This document shows positions 24,435-34,484 of a stretch of 64,000 nt of DNA, piece after piece; the stretch's first letter is position 1; the number at the start of each line of letters is the position of its first letter. Under the pieces are notes generated by a model, which made no database searches, was not told the origin of the DNA, and saw only the letters and a program-made list of their open reading frames with translations. The translations under genes were made by a program, and so were the position numbers. This stretch comes from Bradyrhizobium sediminis (GTDB lineage: Bacteria; Pseudomonadota; Alphaproteobacteria; Rhizobiales; Xanthobacteraceae), in the NCBI RefSeq assembly GCF_018736085.1, contig NZ_CP076134.1:2366501-2430500 (forward strand), read 5' to 3'.

Positions 24435-26906
24435 ATGATTGCCGCCAAAAAAGCACCCGGAAAATTCAACATCGAAATGTTCGATGACGTCCCCGTCCTG
24501 CAGCGCAAGTGGCACGCGGGGCTGAGGCCCGGCGAAAGGCTGCCGCGCTATGAAGATGTGATGCTGGGCAGCCTCGGCAGGCTGGCGGATCATATCGTCC
24601 TGCTCAAGGACAACAATGAAACGCTCGAAGTATCGCGGACTGGCCGCTTCATTCAGAAATGGCTCGAAGACGATCGCTGGGACATTCCCTTGAGCGCGCT
24701 GTCGCCTGATTGCGCCACCGCGCTCGGCGAGGCCGCCGCCAGCGCGCTGCGGAACAGCCGCCCGTATCCCACCGTCGCGCATCGCGTGCGCGATGGCCTG
24801 GTCCAGACCTACGATATTCTGGCGCTGCCGACATTTTCACGATGGGGCGGCACGCTGATCGGCGTCTATGTCAACGAGCGGGCCCCGCAGTATAATCTGC
24901 TGGACGCGATTTTTTCCACCACCGACGAGGGTGTGCTGTCGCTCGCGACGATACGCGATGCCGCCGGGCAGCCGTTCGACTTTCAGATCGTCCATCACAA
25001 CCAGGGCGCATCGCGGCTCCTCAAACTGCCGTCGACCGAATTGCAGTGGCGCCGGCTCAGCGCCGGAGGCAATCTGCTGTGCCTGCCTGAGGTGACCGAG
25101 CGATTGCTCGGTGTGATCAACAGCGGCAGCCGCGATCAGTTCGAAGTCGACAGCGACGACCGTAACCTGAGATTGGGCGTGACGGCGTTCGGCGACATCC
25201 TTTCGCTGACGGTTTCGGACGTCACGGCCCTGAAGCGGCGCGAAGCTTCGTTTCGCCTGCTGTTCGACAACAACCCGATGCCGATGTGGGTGTTCGATGC
25301 CGAGACGACCGGTTTTCTGAGCGTCAACGACGCGGCGGTGCAGCATTATGGATACAGCCGCGCGATGTTTCTGCGCATGAAGCTTCGGGAGATATGGCCG
25401 GAGGACGAATGGGTGCCCCATAACCAGGCCCTGCAGCAGGTCGGCGACGTCTATCATTCCGGCCGCAACTGGCGCCATCTCAAGGCCGACGGCAGCGAGA
25501 TCGAGGTGCTGACGTTCGGGCGGCGCGTTGCCTTCGACGGCCGCGACGGCTTTCTCGTCGCCGTCGTCGACATCACCGAACGGCGCAAGGCCGAGGCCCG
25601 GATTGCCCATATGGCCCACCACGACGGCCTGACGAATTTGCCGAACCGGGAGCTTTATCAAGACCGCCTCAAACAGGCACTCGAGCAGAGCCAGCCCGGC
25701 AACAAGCGGGTGGCGGTGCTGTGCGTCGATCTCGACCTGTTCAAGAACGTCAACGATTCGTTCGGGCATCCGATGGGCGATCGGCTGTTGAAGGCAGTGG
25801 CTGACCGGCTGAGGTCGGAAGTTAGCGGCAACAATCTCGTTGCCCGGCTCGGCGGCGACGAGTTCGCGGTCGTGATGGCCTCCGATGTCTCGCCGAACGA
25901 GGCGAGCGATTATGCGGCCGGTCTGATCAAGACCTTGAGCGCCACCTACGACCTCGACGGCATCGATGTCGTGGTCGGCGCCAGCATCGGCATTGCGCTG
26001 TCGCCGGGCGATGGCGCCACGAGCGAGGAGTTGATGCGCAACGCCGACATGGCGCTGTACCGGGCGAAGTCGGACGGCGGCGGCGTGCATCGGTTCTTCG
26101 AGCGGGAGATGGACCGGCAGGCGCAAAAACGCCGCGACATGGAGCTCGACCTGCGCCGCGCTTACGCAAATGGCGAATTTGAACTGCACTATCAGCCACT
26201 GGTGAACCTCGCCGCCGACCGGATCAGCGGCTTTGAATCGCTGCTGCGCTGGCGGCATCCCGAAAAGGGCATGATCTCGCCGGCGGACTTCATCCCGGTC
26301 GCCGAGGACATCGGGCTGATCGTCTCGCTGGGCGAGTGGGTGTTGCGGGAGGCCTGCATCGAGGCCGCGAAATGGCCCGCGGACGTCAAGGTCGCCGTTA
26401 ACCTGTCGCCGGTGCAGTTTCGCAGCCGCAACCTCGTTCAGGTGGTGGTCTCGGCATTGGCGCATTCCGGATTGTCGCCGCGGCGGCTCGAACTCGAGAT
26501 CACCGAATCGCTTTTCCTGGCCGAGACCGAGGCCAATCTCGCGATCCTGCATCAGTTGCGCGAACTCGGCGTCAGTATTTCGATGGACGACTTCGGCACC
26601 GGATATTCAAGCCTCAGTTATCTCCGAAGCTTTCCGTTCGACAAGATCAAGATCGATCGCTCGTTCGTGAAAGACCTTGCGGAGCGCTCCGATTGCGTTG
26701 CGATCGTGCGGGCGATCTCCGGTCTCGGGCGCAGCCTGAACATCACCACGACGGCCGAAGGCGTGGAAACCATCGACCAGCTCGACTGGCTGCGTGCCGA
26801 AGGCTGCAACGAGGTGCAGGGCTTCCTGTTCAGTGCGGCGAGGCCCGCCGCCGAGATCGAAGCGCTGTTGTCGAAGTTTGGCCGCTGTGCATCGAAGGCG
26901 GCGTGA
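24435..26906 (+). CDS. PAS-GGDEF-EAL cyclic-di-GMP signalling protein
   Basis: An 823-residue cytoplasmic protein. Order: an N-terminal PAS-like region (residues about 15-150, including a conserved RLPRYEDVMLGSLGRLADHI), a degenerate second segment (about 155-265), a PAS domain (FRLLFDNNPMPMWVFD to VAVVDITERR, about 275-390), GGDEF (DGLTNLPNRELYQDRL, with LGGDEFAVV at about 475), and EAL (about 575-815: ESLLRWRHPEKGMI, NLSPVQFRS, ELEITESLFL, MDDFGTGYSSLSYL, KIDRSFVKDL, AEGVETIDQL). The GGDEF active site is canonical. The EAL motif reads ESL; the catalytic Glu, the Asn and the DDFGTGYS loop remain, so phosphodiesterase activity is probable. No transmembrane helix is present. Confidence 0.93.
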   Translation: MIAAKKAPGKFNIEMFDDVPVLQRKWHAGLRPGERLPRYEDVMLGSLGRLADHIVLLKDNNETLEVSRTGRFIQKWLEDDRWDIPLSALSPDCATALGEAAASALRNSRPYPTVAHRVRDGLVQTYDILALPTFSRWGGTLIGVYVNERAPQYNLLDAIFSTTDEGVLSLATIRDAAGQPFDFQIVHHNQGASRLLKLPSTELQWRRLSAGGNLLCLPEVTERLLGVINSGSRDQFEVDSDDRNLRLGVTAFGDILSLTVSDVTALKRREASFRLLFDNNPMPMWVFDAETTGFLSVNDAAVQHYGYSRAMFLRMKLREIWPEDEWVPHNQALQQVGDVYHSGRNWRHLKADGSEIEVLTFGRRVAFDGRDGFLVAVVDITERRKAEARIAHMAHHDGLTNLPNRELYQDRLKQALEQSQPGNKRVAVLCVDLDLFKNVNDSFGHPMGDRLLKAVADRLRSEVSGNNLVARLGGDEFAVVMASDVSPNEASDYAAGLIKTLSATYDLDGIDVVVGASIGIALSPGDGATSEELMRNADMALYRAKSDGGGVHRFFEREMDRQAQKRRDMELDLRRAYANGEFELHYQPLVNLAADRISGFESLLRWRHPEKGMISPADFIPVAEDIGLIVSLGEWVLREACIEAAKWPADVKVAVNLSPVQFRSRNLVQVVVSALAHSGLSPRRLELEITESLFLAETEANLAILHQLRELGVSISMDDFGTGYSSLSYLRSFPFDKIKIDRSFVKDLAERSDCVAIVRAISGLGRSLNITTTAEGVETIDQLDWLRAEGCNEVQGFLFSAARPAAEIEALLSKFGRCASKAA

Positions 26907-27000
26907 TCACATCGTCATTGCCGGGCTTGGCCAGGCTTGGCCCGGCAATCCATCCAACAAGCCTTGTCGTATGGATGCCCGGATCAAGTCCGGGCACGAC
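26907..27000. repeat. Dispersed palindromic repeat
   Basis: Between the convergent GGDEF-EAL and nitroreductase genes lie TTGCCGGGC..GCCCGGCAA (26922-26950) and GCCCGGATCAAGTCCGGGC (26978-26996). The second is one of the most frequent intergenic palindromes of Bradyrhizobium genomes. Either could act as a two-way terminator. Confidence 0.65.
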
Positions 27001-27007
27001 GATATCT

Positions 27008-27571
27008 CTAGAACCGCGTCACGATGTCGCCGAGCGCGGGCCGCGGGCGGTCTTCGCTCGGCTTGGTCGGCGTGCCGATATGAATGAGGCCGGCGAGCTT
27101 TTCGTCCGCCTTCAATCCGAGGCCGTCGAGCACGTCGCGATCGAAGGCGAACCAGCCGGTCAGCCAGCAGGCGCCGTAGCCGAGCGCGGTCGCCGCCGTG
27201 ACGATGTTCATGGCGCTGGCGCCTGCCGACAATTCCTGCTCCCAGGGCGGCACCTTGGGATGCGGCTTGGTGAAGCTCACCACGCCGATCACCAGCGGAG
27301 CATCGGTGAGCCGGCGCTTCTCGACCTCGATCTCGGCTGCCGCCGCCGCCGGGTTCTTTCGCGCGAATACCTGCGCGATCACCTCGCCGGCGCGCGCCCG
27401 CGCATCGCCTTCGAACACGATGAAGCGCCACGGCGTCAGCTTGCCGTGGTCGGGCACCCGCGCGCCGATGGTGAGAATGGTGTCGAGTTCGGCAGGCGAG
27501 GGGCCGGGACCGCTCATTTCGCGCGGCTTCACCGAGCGGCGGATTTTCAACAGTTCAATGGCGTCAAGCAT
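27008..27571 (-). CDS. Nitroreductase family protein
   Basis: A 187-residue FMN-dependent oxidoreductase of the nitroreductase superfamily, closest in layout to YdjA/BluB-like small members. It begins at ATG 27571 (MLDAIELLKIRRSVKPRE), where the FMN-phosphate-binding RRS motif lies. Other family segments are IGARVPDHGKLTPWRFIVF, SAGASAMNIVTAATALGYGACWLTG and HIGTPTKPSEDRPRP. Such enzymes reduce nitro groups or quinones with NAD(P)H; the physiological substrate is unknown. It is a single gene converging on the GGDEF-EAL gene. Confidence 0.9.
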   Translation of the reverse strand: MLDAIELLKIRRSVKPREMSGPGPSPAELDTILTIGARVPDHGKLTPWRFIVFEGDARARAGEVIAQVFARKNPAAAAAEIEVEKRRLTDAPLVIGVVSFTKPHPKVPPWEQELSAGASAMNIVTAATALGYGACWLTGWFAFDRDVLDGLGLKADEKLAGLIHIGTPTKPSEDRPRPALGDIVTRF

Positions 27572-27770
27572 CGGGATTTCCGCTGTTTCGCAGGTTTGCA
27601 GCAGATATCTGCATCCGCGGGGCGATAGCAAGCCGAAGCTGTCTATCTGGACTCCAGACTGGCGTTCCCGGCCGGACCGCCGGGAGCTCAGGGATCATTG
27701 ATCCCGGTCAAGGACCCCCTCGGAAATGCCCCTACCGTAATGTTACGGGACTTCTTGGGAAACCCTGTCG

Positions 27771-28130
27771 ATGTCGGAATCGAAAAAGATCGATGAGAAT
27801 GCAACCGCAGGTCATCCTGTCAGCGCGGTCAAGCTGCCGGCGGTTCTCACCGCCAGCATCGATGCCTGGGCCAGCGCGCATGCCGTCAATCGTTCCGAGG
27901 CCATTCGGCAGCTGGTCGAGTTGGGCCTGAAGGCGGAAGCGACGGCAACGGCGTCATGGCGTGAGACAAGCTTGGCGCTTGCCGTCGAAGAACTGGCCAC
28001 AAGCCAGCTCGATCAATTCATCGATCCGGCCACGCCGCAGGAAGAACGCGACCGGCGCATTCACCGGCTGACGGAAGGACCGCCGGAATTCGTCGGTCTG
28101 CGCATCGATCTGCCGAAACGCGGAAACTGA
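27771..28130 (+). CDS. Ribbon-helix-helix-like protein
   Basis: A 119-residue protein whose middle matches a ribbon-helix-helix DNA-binding unit: a strand (VSAVKLPAVLT), a first helix (ASIDAWASAHA) and NRSEAIRQLVELGLKAE, a classical second RHH helix. The C-terminal part (ERDRRIHRLTEGPPEFVGLRIDLPKR) is not from the RHH family. It could be a regulator or orphan antitoxin; no toxin is adjacent. The ATG at 27771 is preceded by a weak ribosome site. Confidence 0.7.
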   Translation: MSESKKIDENATAGHPVSAVKLPAVLTASIDAWASAHAVNRSEAIRQLVELGLKAEATATASWRETSLALAVEELATSQLDQFIDPATPQEERDRRIHRLTEGPPEFVGLRIDLPKRGN

Positions 28131-28170
28131 AGGGCGAGGCCGCTCGGGAATCGATCGATCGCGGTTCGGT

Positions 28171-28554
28171 CTATTGCTTGCGCGCCGCCGGGGCAGGGGC
28201 CGCGGGCGGCGCCGGCACACAATTGATGCTGCCGATGGTATTGGGGCCGTACTGGACGAACCCGGTCGCCGTGGTCGGCGAATGCGGCGCCGAGATCGGC
28301 AGATAGAGATAGCAGATGGTGCCGTCGACGGGATCGCGCAGCCGCTGGATCACGGTGTCCTGCAAGGGACCTGCGAACTGGCGCTCCAGGGTCATCTTCG
28401 GCAGCTTTCCCCATTCGGCCGATTGCTGGAACTGCTGCTGAGGCGCCTGCGCGGGCGGTTGCTGCGCCAACGCGGCTTCGGGCCATGCGGCTGAGATCAA
28501 TGCCGCAAGCCGGACGTATCGGATCATCATCGGGAGGCGAGGGGTTCGAAGCAT
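28171..28554 (-). CDS. Small exported protein
   Basis: A protein of about 127 residues from ATG 28554, or about 118 from a downstream ATG in the MMIRYVRL segment. It has a signal peptide (RYVRLAALISAAWPEAALA, cleavage before QQPPAQ). The mature part starts Gln/Pro rich, then has a compact domain with two Cys (GTICYLYLPIS and GSINCVPAPP) likely to form a disulfide. It lies just 20 bases after the adhesin pseudogene on the same strand and may be its last cotranscribed gene. Function unknown. Confidence 0.7.
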   Translation of the reverse strand: MLRTPRLPMMIRYVRLAALISAAWPEAALAQQPPAQAPQQQFQQSAEWGKLPKMTLERQFAGPLQDTVIQRLRDPVDGTICYLYLPISAPHSPTTATGFVQYGPNTIGSINCVPAPPAAPAPAARKQ

Positions 28555-28573
28555 TTTCAAGCTTCTAGCCCAG

Positions 28574-30886
28574 TCAGAATTCGACCGCCATACCCGCGCG
28601 TCCGATATGTTCGGCGCCGCCGCCGTTGGAATAACTGCCATAGAGCACGGTCGGCACCGCGAATCTCAGCCGGTGCGAAATGCCGATGCCGATGCCGGTC
28701 TCGCCGCGATAATAGCCGGCGTTGACCGCGACGGTGGTCTTGCCCGCCGCCGAAGGCATCAGCACCGGCGCCACCGCGACCGCGGCGACGATACCGCGTC
28801 GCGCCTCGCGCTGGTTGTCGGTGATCTGGTTCTGCAATCCGCCGATCTGCGACTGGAAGCCCGAAGCGATCGACTGCAGTTGCCCGACATTGACGGCGTC
28901 GGTCTGGCTGATGCCGGCGGCGACGTTGGTGAGCCGCCGCTCGTTTCCGGCGGAGCCGAACGACACCGTGTTGGCGACGGTGTTGGTGGAGCCTGAGCCG
29001 ATCGCGACCGAATTCGCAGCCGTGGCCGAGGCGTTGGTCCCGAGGGCTGCGGAATTCGCGCCGGTTGCGATCGTGCCATCGCCAAAGGCGGCGCCGCCGT
29101 TCGACGCGGTGGCGGCCGCGCCGACCGCGACCGAGCCGGTAGCGAGAGCCCCGGTGCCGATCGCGATCGCATTGGCGCCGGTCGAGGCCGAATTCAGCCC
29201 CATCGCGATGGCGCCCGACTGCGTCGCCCGCGCATTGGTGCCGAATGCCAGCGCATCGGCGCCGCTGGCGTTCGATCCCGAGCCGATGGCCGCGGCGTTG
29301 GCTCCGGTCGCGGATGCGGCCGGTCCGGTGCCGTTGGCGCGAATGTAGTTCGATCCGGTTCCGCTGCCGCCGAGCCCCGCCACGACGGTGGAGAGATTTG
29401 CGATGTCGGACGTATTGGCGGCGACCTGCTGGTTGGTGGCATAGAGCTGGCTGCCGTTGACGGCGTCGGTGCTGGTCGACGTCACAGCGCCGTTCGCGAC
29501 GCCGGTGACGGTGCGGTTGCCCGATGTGCCGGACACATCGACGGTGCTGCCGTCGGTGGCAGCGCCAACCGTGATGACGCGCGTCGTCGCGTTCTGCTGC
29601 ACGATTCCGCTCGACGCGCTGACCTGCGTCTGCAGGCTGATCAGACTCACGCCATAGGCGGTCAGCCATGAATCCACCGCGCCGAAGGCGCTGCCGACAT
29701 TGTTGTAGGCCGTTCCCTGGATCGTGTAGCTCGGGGCAACGAGCTGGCCGCTGCCGTCGAGCGTGGTGCCGAAGGCGGCGGCGACGCGCTGGTTGGCGGT
29801 GTAGAGCTGGCCGGCGGTGGCGGCGTCGCTCGAGCCCGACGCGATGGTGCCGTCGGCCACATTGACGATCCGGCGTTCGCTGCCGAGCGCGCCGACCGAC
29901 ACGGTGTTGGCGACATCGGCGAGCGAGCCCATGCCGAGCGCGACGGCATTGGCCGCCGTCGCGCTGGCGCTCGCCCCGAGCGCGAGGGCGTTGTTGGCCT
30001 GGGCGCTGGCGCTGATGCCCAGAGCGGTGGCGTTGGTGATGCCGCTCGCGCTGCTGCCCGCCAAAGCGCGCTGGCCGATCGCGGTGTTGCCGGCGTTGTT
30101 GAAGCCGTTGGCGTCGGTGCCGCCGGCCGCGGCGCGGTTGCCGATGGCGATGCTGCCGCTGCCGGCCGAATAAGCCGCCTGAGTCGCGTTCAGTCCGGCG
30201 CCGATCGCGATCGACTCCTGTCCGGTCGCGCGGCTGAAAAAGCCCATCGCCGTGCTGCGCAATCCCGATGAAGTTGCCTGCGAACCCAGCGCCACCGACG
30301 ACCCCCCGGCGGCCGAACTCTGAAAACCTTATGCGCTGGCGCCAAGTCCGCTTGCAACAGCGGAGGCGCCGTAGGCCACGTTGCCGTATCCGGAAGCGAG
30401 GGCTTGATAGCCGGTCGCGACGGCAAGCGTCCCCAATGCTCCGGCCGTCCCCGTACCCGTGCCAATGGCGATGCTGTTGTTGCCCTGCGCAAGGCTTCCG
30501 AAGCCGAAGGCCAAACTTTGCAGGCCGGTCGCTGACGTCGACGCCCCGAAGGCCGAGCTTTGCAGGCCGCTGGCTGACGCCGACGCCCCGACAGCCGTTG
30601 CGTAGTCGCTGGTCGCCGAGGCGCCTGAACCGACGGCGACGTCTTGAATGCCGGTTGCCGCCGCATTCACGCCGCAGACCAGGTCCTGGACATCGTTGGC
30701 ATCCGTCGTTCCTGACGCCGGGCCGAGCGTTCCAGTGCAAGTGAATGCGCGTGCAGGTTGTGGTCCCAGAAGGAACAGGGTTCCGGCTGTTATCGCGATG
30801 GCCGCTGAGAAACGTCGCACTCGGCTTGACGATCGGGCAGCAAATGCCCTTCCTTCGCGTCGGCAGAATGTCGTACACGTCGTCAA
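28574..30886 (-). pseudogene. Trimeric autotransporter adhesin (YadA type) with one in-frame stop
   Basis: A surface adhesin of the trimeric autotransporter class. The product has a long signal sequence (VRRFSAAIAITAGTLFLLG, cleavage at ARA), many YadA head repeats (SIAIG, ALALGASA, NAIAIGTGAL), several neck motifs (DAVNGSQLYATN, DAVNVGQLQS) and a C-terminal membrane anchor ending in MAVEF with terminal Phe. The reading frame runs unbroken from 30886 to 28574 except for a single TAA at 30329-30331, between GLGASA and GFQSSAAGG, where the repeats suggest a Tyr codon. Translation would stop after about 185 residues of head, leaving the anchor unmade. A TTG at 30886 behind AAGGGGACC is the likely start; GTG 30820 is possible. 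Confidence 0.85.
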
Positions 30887-31002
30887 TTCAGGTCCCCTTG
30901 TTCGGGCCGAACCTAGACGCCCTCGGTGCGCGGGCAACTGCAGAAATTTGGTCGTATCTCGCGAAATGTTGCAGCGCGCGATCGCAGACGTGGAGTAACA
31001 TT

Positions 31003-31926
31003 GTGACGGCGTCTGTGGCGATGGATCTCCAGCCGAAGATTGCCGCTCTCCGGGCGCATCCTTCATTCCCGCAGGCCAGCCGCGCTTTGGCGATCGGACT
31101 CACCGGCTTCTATCGCGGCGGGCCGCTGCTGAACTGGCTGATGGACGATCGCGCACGCGTCGTGCTCAGCCATGTCGTGCTCCACAGCCACTTCGCGCGC
31201 GATCCCGCCGACCCGTCGTCCGGCCTGACGCCGACCCGCATGAAGGAACTCTGCAGTGAGTTCGATCTCTGCAGTCCGGGGCGGGCCACCGCGATGCTGT
31301 CGCTGATGCGTTTCGCGGGCTATCTCGCGCCCGATCCGGACGCAGACGATCGGCGCCGGCGGCCGCTGGTGGCGACACCCAAGCTGCTCGACCTGCTGCG
31401 CCCGCGCTGGCGCTCGCATTTCAGGAGCGGCGTTCCGGTGTTCCCCGATGGCGCTGTTCTGGCGGAACGCCTGGACGATCCGGCCTTCGTGCGGGCGTTT
31501 CTCGCCGCGATGTTCGGGCGCTACAAGGACGGCTTCCGGCTGATCATGTACACGCCGGGGCTCGGCCTGTTCGGCGACCGCAGCGCCGGCATGATGATCG
31601 CCTCGACCTTCCTGGCGGCGGGCGCCGAAAACGACACCGTGCCGCCGTCGCGGCCGTTCGCGATCTCGATCTCCGAGCTGTCGCGGCGGTTCGGCGTGTC
31701 GCGGGCCCATGTCGCCAAGATGCTGCGTGACGCCGCGCCCGACGGACTGATCATGCGCGCCGGCGACAAGGGCGAGGAGATCACGCTGACGCCGGTCCTG
31801 GCGGAGGCGCTGAGCGTGTTCTACGCCAACGCCTTCATCTTCTTCTTCGATAGCGCGCGCGAGGCGGCGGCCACGCTCGATGGGGACAATCGCAACATCG
31901 GCGAACGCAGGCAGCGTTCCGCCTGA
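31003..31926 (+). CDS. Helix-turn-helix transcriptional regulator (conserved hypothetical)
   Basis: A 307-residue protein from GTG 31003, preceded by GGAG at 7 bases. The clearest domain is a winged-HTH-type helix-turn-helix near the C-terminus (ISELSRRFGVSRAHVAKMLRDA, about residues 225-247). The N-terminal half is helical, with a second possible HTH (TRMKELCSEFDLCSPGRATAMLSLMR). I see no ligand-binding fold of a known class. It is transcribed divergently from the adhesin, with start codons about 115 bases apart, so regulation of the adhesin is a natural hypothesis. Confidence 0.7.
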   Translation: MTASVAMDLQPKIAALRAHPSFPQASRALAIGLTGFYRGGPLLNWLMDDRARVVLSHVVLHSHFARDPADPSSGLTPTRMKELCSEFDLCSPGRATAMLSLMRFAGYLAPDPDADDRRRRPLVATPKLLDLLRPRWRSHFRSGVPVFPDGAVLAERLDDPAFVRAFLAAMFGRYKDGFRLIMYTPGLGLFGDRSAGMMIASTFLAAGAENDTVPPSRPFAISISELSRRFGVSRAHVAKMLRDAAPDGLIMRAGDKGEEITLTPVLAEALSVFYANAFIFFFDSAREAAATLDGDNRNIGERRQRSA

Positions 31927-32035
31927 CGCCGCTCGGACGCCCGCGTAGAATCTCTACGCGACGATGCTTTTGCTGTTCGCTGACTGCGCGTGCGAGGCGA
32001 TGCGGGCGGCCGGCTAAGGTTTTGCAGCGCGCAAG

Positions 32036-32242
32036 CTATCGCGGTTGCGTCTTGGCCGGCATCTTCGCCGCGCGGTTGAGCAGGTCGCGGCCAAGGTCTT
32101 CGAGAATCTCCCGCGTCGCCAGGAACAGGCTGTGGCCCTGTTCGGTTTCGATCGCCAGCGCCACCACATCAGGCCGATTGGGATCCGGGATCAGCTGGTA
32201 AGCCCGGATCGGAAATGCGGGAAGCTCTTGCTCTTCCGTCAT
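32036..32242 (-). CDS. Small conserved protein translationally coupled to thrS
   Basis: A 68-residue cytoplasmic protein with no recognised family (TEEQELPAFPIRAYQLIPDPN, then VALAIETEQGHSLFLATREILEDLG). Its ATG shares one base with the thrS stop (TGATG), so translation is coupled to thrS. A beta-strand then helix pattern suggests a small single-domain fold. No relation to tRNA charging is shown. Confidence 0.7.
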   Translation of the reverse strand: MTEEQELPAFPIRAYQLIPDPNRPDVVALAIETEQGHSLFLATREILEDLGRDLLNRAAKMPAKTQPR

Positions 32243-34266
32243 CAGGTCCCGAGCCTGGCCCGCTTGACGTCCGGCGGAGTTGCTTCATCGACCAGCGCCG
32301 CCAGCGCCTCGTCGGTCGGCATCACCTTCTGCCCGTCGCTGCCGAGCCGCCGGATCGAAACCGAATGCGTCTCGGCTTCCTTCTTGCCGACCACCAGCAG
32401 CGCCGGGATTTTCGCCAGCGAATGTTCGCGGACCTTGTAGTTGATCTTCTCGTTGCGCAGGTCGATCTCGACGCGCAGGCCGGCGCGCCGCGCGGCGGCT
32501 GCGACCACCTTGGCGTATTCGTCGCCCTCCGAAGTGATCGTGGTGACGAGAACCTGCACCGGCGCCAGCCAGAGCGGGAAATTGCCTGCAAAATGCTCGA
32601 TCAGGATGCCGATGAAGCGCTCCATCGAACCGCAGATCGCCCGATGCACCATCACCGGCGCTTTCTTCGAGCCGTCGGCATCGATGTAGAACGCGCCAAA
32701 ACGCTCCGGCAGGTTGAAGTCGACCTGCGTGGTGCCGCATTGCCAGTCGCGGCCGATGGCGTCGCGCAGCACATATTCGAACTTCGGACCGTAGAACGCG
32801 CCCTCGCCGGGATTGATCGCGGTCTTGATGCGGCCGCCGGACTGCGCCTCGATCTCCGACAGCACGGTGGCCATCACGCGCTCGGCATGATCCCACATCT
32901 CGTCGGTGCCGACGCGCTTCTCCGGGCGGGTCGAGAGTTTCACCGTGAGATCGCCCTCGAAGCCGAAGTCGGCATAGGTCGACAGGATCAGATCGTTGAT
33001 CTTGAGACACTCGTCGGCGAGCTGTTGTTCGGTGCAGAACACATGGGCGTCGTCCTGGGTGAACCCGCGCACGCGCATCAGGCCGTGCATTGCGCCGGAC
33101 GGCTCGTAGCGATGCACCACGCCGAATTCGGCCAGCCGCAGCGGCAGATCGCGATAGCTCTTCAGGCCGTGCTTGAAGAGCTGCACATGGCCCGGACAGT
33201 TCATCGGCTTTAACGCAAACCAGCGCTTGTCCTCGGCCTCGTCGCCGGCCGATTGCGCCGCGAACATGTTCTCGCGGTACCAGTCCCAATGCCCCGAAGT
33301 TTCCCACAATACCTTGTCGAGGATCTGCGGCGCGTTGACCTCGCTGTAGTCGCCGGTCAGGCGGCGGCGCATATAGGCGATCAGGGCCTGGAAGATGGTC
33401 CAGCCCTTGGCGTGCCAGAACACCACGCCGGGGCCTTCCTCCTGGAAGTGAAACAGGTCGAGTTCGCGGCCGAGCTTGCGGTGGTCGCGCTTCTCGGCTT
33501 CCTCGATCTGCTTCAGATAGGCGTCGAGGTCTTCCTGCTTCGCGAACGCCGTGCCGTAGATGCGCGTCAGCATCGGATTGTTGGAGTCGCCGCGCCAATA
33601 GGCGCCCGCCACCTTCATCAGCTTGAAGGCGTTGCCGATCTTGCCGGTCGACGTCATGTGCGGGCCGCGGCACAGGTCGAACCAGTCGCCCTGCTTGTAG
33701 ATCTTGATGGTCTGGTCGGCCGGGATCGCGTCGACCAGTTCGACCTTGAACATCTCGCCGTTGTCGCTGAACACCTGCTTGGTCTGCTCGCGCGTCCAGA
33801 TTTCCTTGGTGAAGGGTTTGTCGCGCGCGATGATCTCGCGCATCTTCTTTTCAATCGCGGCAAAGTCTTCCGGCGTGAATGGCTCGTTGCGGAAGAAGTC
33901 GTAATAGAAGCCGTTCTCGATCACCGGGCCGATCGTGACCTGGGTGCCTGGCCACAGCGACTGTACCGCTTCGGCCAGCACGTGGGCGGCGTCGTGCCGG
34001 ATCAGTTCCAGCGCGCGGGCGTCGTCGCGGGCGACGAATTCGATTTTGGCGTCATGATCGATCGGATCGGCGAGATCGGTCAGCACGCCGTCGAGCGCCA
34101 TCGCCACCGTGCGCTTGGCCAGCGACGGCGAAATGCCCTTGGCGATGTCGAGGCCGGTGATGCTCTTGGGGAATTCGCGCCTGGCGCCGTCGGGGAAGGT
34201 GAGGGCGACTTTCGCTTGCGGCTCGGCGGGTTTCAGATTCGTGAGGCTGTATTTGAAGTCGGTCAT
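32242..34266 (-). CDS. thrS: Threonyl-tRNA synthetase
   Basis: Class II aminoacyl-tRNA synthetase that charges tRNA-Thr. It is 674 residues long from ATG 34266, which follows AGGAGACCGCC. Domains in order: N-terminal TGS ([18 protein letters not shown]), editing domain ([19 protein letters not shown] with the HxxxH type site, and later [19 protein letters not shown]), catalytic core with motif 2 ([22 protein letters not shown]), zinc ligands around MNCPGHVQ, motif 3 ([20 protein letters not shown]), and a C-terminal anticodon-binding domain ([20 protein letters not shown]). The length is normal, and all key motifs are seen. A T-box is not expected in this phylum and none was seen. Confidence 0.97.
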   Translation of the reverse strand: MTDFKYSLTNLKPAEPQAKVALTFPDGARREFPKSITGLDIAKGISPSLAKRTVAMALDGVLTDLADPIDHDAKIEFVARDDARALELIRHDAAHVLAEAVQSLWPGTQVTIGPVIENGFYYDFFRNEPFTPEDFAAIEKKMREIIARDKPFTKEIWTREQTKQVFSDNGEMFKVELVDAIPADQTIKIYKQGDWFDLCRGPHMTSTGKIGNAFKLMKVAGAYWRGDSNNPMLTRIYGTAFAKQEDLDAYLKQIEEAEKRDHRKLGRELDLFHFQEEGPGVVFWHAKGWTIFQALIAYMRRRLTGDYSEVNAPQILDKVLWETSGHWDWYRENMFAAQSAGDEAEDKRWFALKPMNCPGHVQLFKHGLKSYRDLPLRLAEFGVVHRYEPSGAMHGLMRVRGFTQDDAHVFCTEQQLADECLKINDLILSTYADFGFEGDLTVKLSTRPEKRVGTDEMWDHAERVMATVLSEIEAQSGGRIKTAINPGEGAFYGPKFEYVLRDAIGRDWQCGTTQVDFNLPERFGAFYIDADGSKKAPVMVHRAICGSMERFIGILIEHFAGNFPLWLAPVQVLVTTITSEGDEYAKVVAAAARRAGLRVEIDLRNEKINYKVREHSLAKIPALLVVGKKEAETHSVSIRRLGSDGQKVMPTDEALAALVDEATPPDVKRARLGT

Positions 34267-34484
34267 GGCGGTCTCCTGATGCTCACTCCTGCGAACGAGC
34301 GCAGGTAAGCGGGAAGCAGCGGTATAGCAGGCGATTCGGGCGGCGCAATCAGGGCCTGCCAAGAAAATGGGCGCTTGGCAAAGCAGGGGGCAGCGGGCAA
34401 AGTCCTGTCCGGGCCGGATCAGACCGACCGCCCAGCTTGAAACTTACGTTGCCTTGCCTCAACGCAAAACCGAAGTGAAGTGAC

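Noticed and set aside
24837..26552. 571-residue minus-strand frame opposite the GGDEF-EAL gene
   Set aside because: Antisense shadow of a motif-complete gene.
30329..30331. Frameshift as the cause of the split adhesin
   Set aside because: Both parts are in the same frame (30886 and 30295 differ from the TAA by multiples of three), so it is a nonsense codon, not an insertion or deletion.
28557..30878. 773-residue minus-strand frame through the adhesin
   Set aside because: It is an alternative frame of the YadA repeats (RHRQ-rich); the adhesin frame carries head, neck and anchor motifs.
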